From assembly GCA_003487805.1 (NCBI GenBank), contig DNNE01000168.1, forward strand, positions 1 to 5,092: a stretch of DNA of 5,092 bases, written 5' to 3'. This document shows positions 4,981 through 5,092 of the stretch, piece by piece (within the stretch, counting starts at the first letter, position 1; the number at the start of each line of letters is the position of its first letter). The position numbers were made by a program, and so were the translations under genes. The notes beneath the pieces were generated by a model. That model searched no databases, was not told where the DNA came from, and was given only the letters and a program-made list of their open reading frames with translations. Origin of the DNA: Blastocatellia bacterium. Lineage in GTDB: Bacteria; Acidobacteriota; Blastocatellia; Pyrinomonadales; Pyrinomonadaceae.

Positions 4981-5092
4981 TGACCCCTTCTAAGGGCTGA
5001 CGGATCCTGCGCTATGACAGGCCGATGACCGTTGTGGGTCAAAAGCGTCTTTTTGCCCCTCCGCCGGTCACTTCCGGTCTTCCCCGATAATC
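4981..5092. other. Non-coding right end with weak hairpins and a GGGTCA repeat
   Basis: No gene is supported. CCCTT-CT-AAGGG (4985-4996), just after the phzF stop, is a short hairpin without a T run. GGGTCAAAAG (5036-5045) pairs with CTTTTTGCCC (5049-5058) around a 3-base loop, with bulges. The T run is inside the stem, so it is not a standard terminator, although either hairpin could end phzF transcription. GGGTCAAAAGCG resembles the GGGTCA-type repeats at 1 and 4051. Confidence 0.4.

Noticed and set aside
5036..5059. GGGTCAAAAG/CTTTTTGCCC hairpin as a strong phzF terminator
   Set aside because: The stem has bulges and the T tract is inside it, so it does not match the intrinsic-terminator layout. 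It is noted only as a weak possibility.
1..5092. CRISPR array, tRNA, rRNA, retron, toxin-antitoxin or phage features
   Set aside because: I saw no regularly spaced repeats, cloverleaf or rRNA signatures, reverse transcriptase motifs, paired small toxin-antitoxin genes or phage structural proteins.

Overview
The window looks like a chromosomal or accessory segment of an alphaproteobacterium, most likely Rhizobiales (Bradyrhizobium-, Afipia- or Rhizobium-like). This rests on the character of the proteins, the moderately high GC, and GGGTCA/GGACAT-type intergenic repeats that I associate with that order. The genus is an inference. No rRNA, tRNA, CRISPR array or intact transposase is visible.

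Layout. Bases 1-124 are non-coding and rich in short inverted repeats; one of these may be the terminator of the leftward operon. Bases 125-2766 hold five closely spaced minus-strand genes. In transcription order they are an unannotated 49-residue small protein (2617-2766), a RidA/YjgF-family imine/enamine deaminase (2180-2581), a two-part antibiotic-biosynthesis-monooxygenase (ABM) fold protein (1472-2140), a compact AlkA-type DNA-3-methyladenine glycosylase (748-1422, possibly from 1458) and a Gtt1-like glutathione S-transferase (125-751). The last two overlap by ATGA. Bases 2767-2885 are a divergent regulatory region with two T-N11-A dyads 32 bp apart. Bases 2886-3854 encode a CrgA-type LysR regulator on the plus strand. 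Bases 3855-4137 are non-coding and contain a 161-bp segment bounded by 19-bp imperfect inverted repeats, possibly a MITE or IS remnant. Bases 4138-4980 encode a PhzF-family isomerase/epimerase with all its catalytic residues. Bases 4981-5092 are non-coding and contain another GGGTCA-type repeat.

How the genes may work together. The leftward set reads as a small stress or damage-control operon. RidA removes reactive imine/enamine intermediates, the GST conjugates electrophiles, the glycosylase excises alkylated bases, and the ABM protein may be a small oxygenase or a degradation enzyme. The divergent LysR protein is the obvious candidate regulator through the paired dyads. The inducer and the true pathway cannot be read from the sequence. 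PhzF has its own ribosome-binding site and is separated from lysR by the repeat element, so it is probably an independent unit.

The least conventional items are the 49-residue leader gene, the paired LysR boxes, and the inverted-repeat element next to phzF. I see no sign of a dramatic new system such as a defence island, retron or array.
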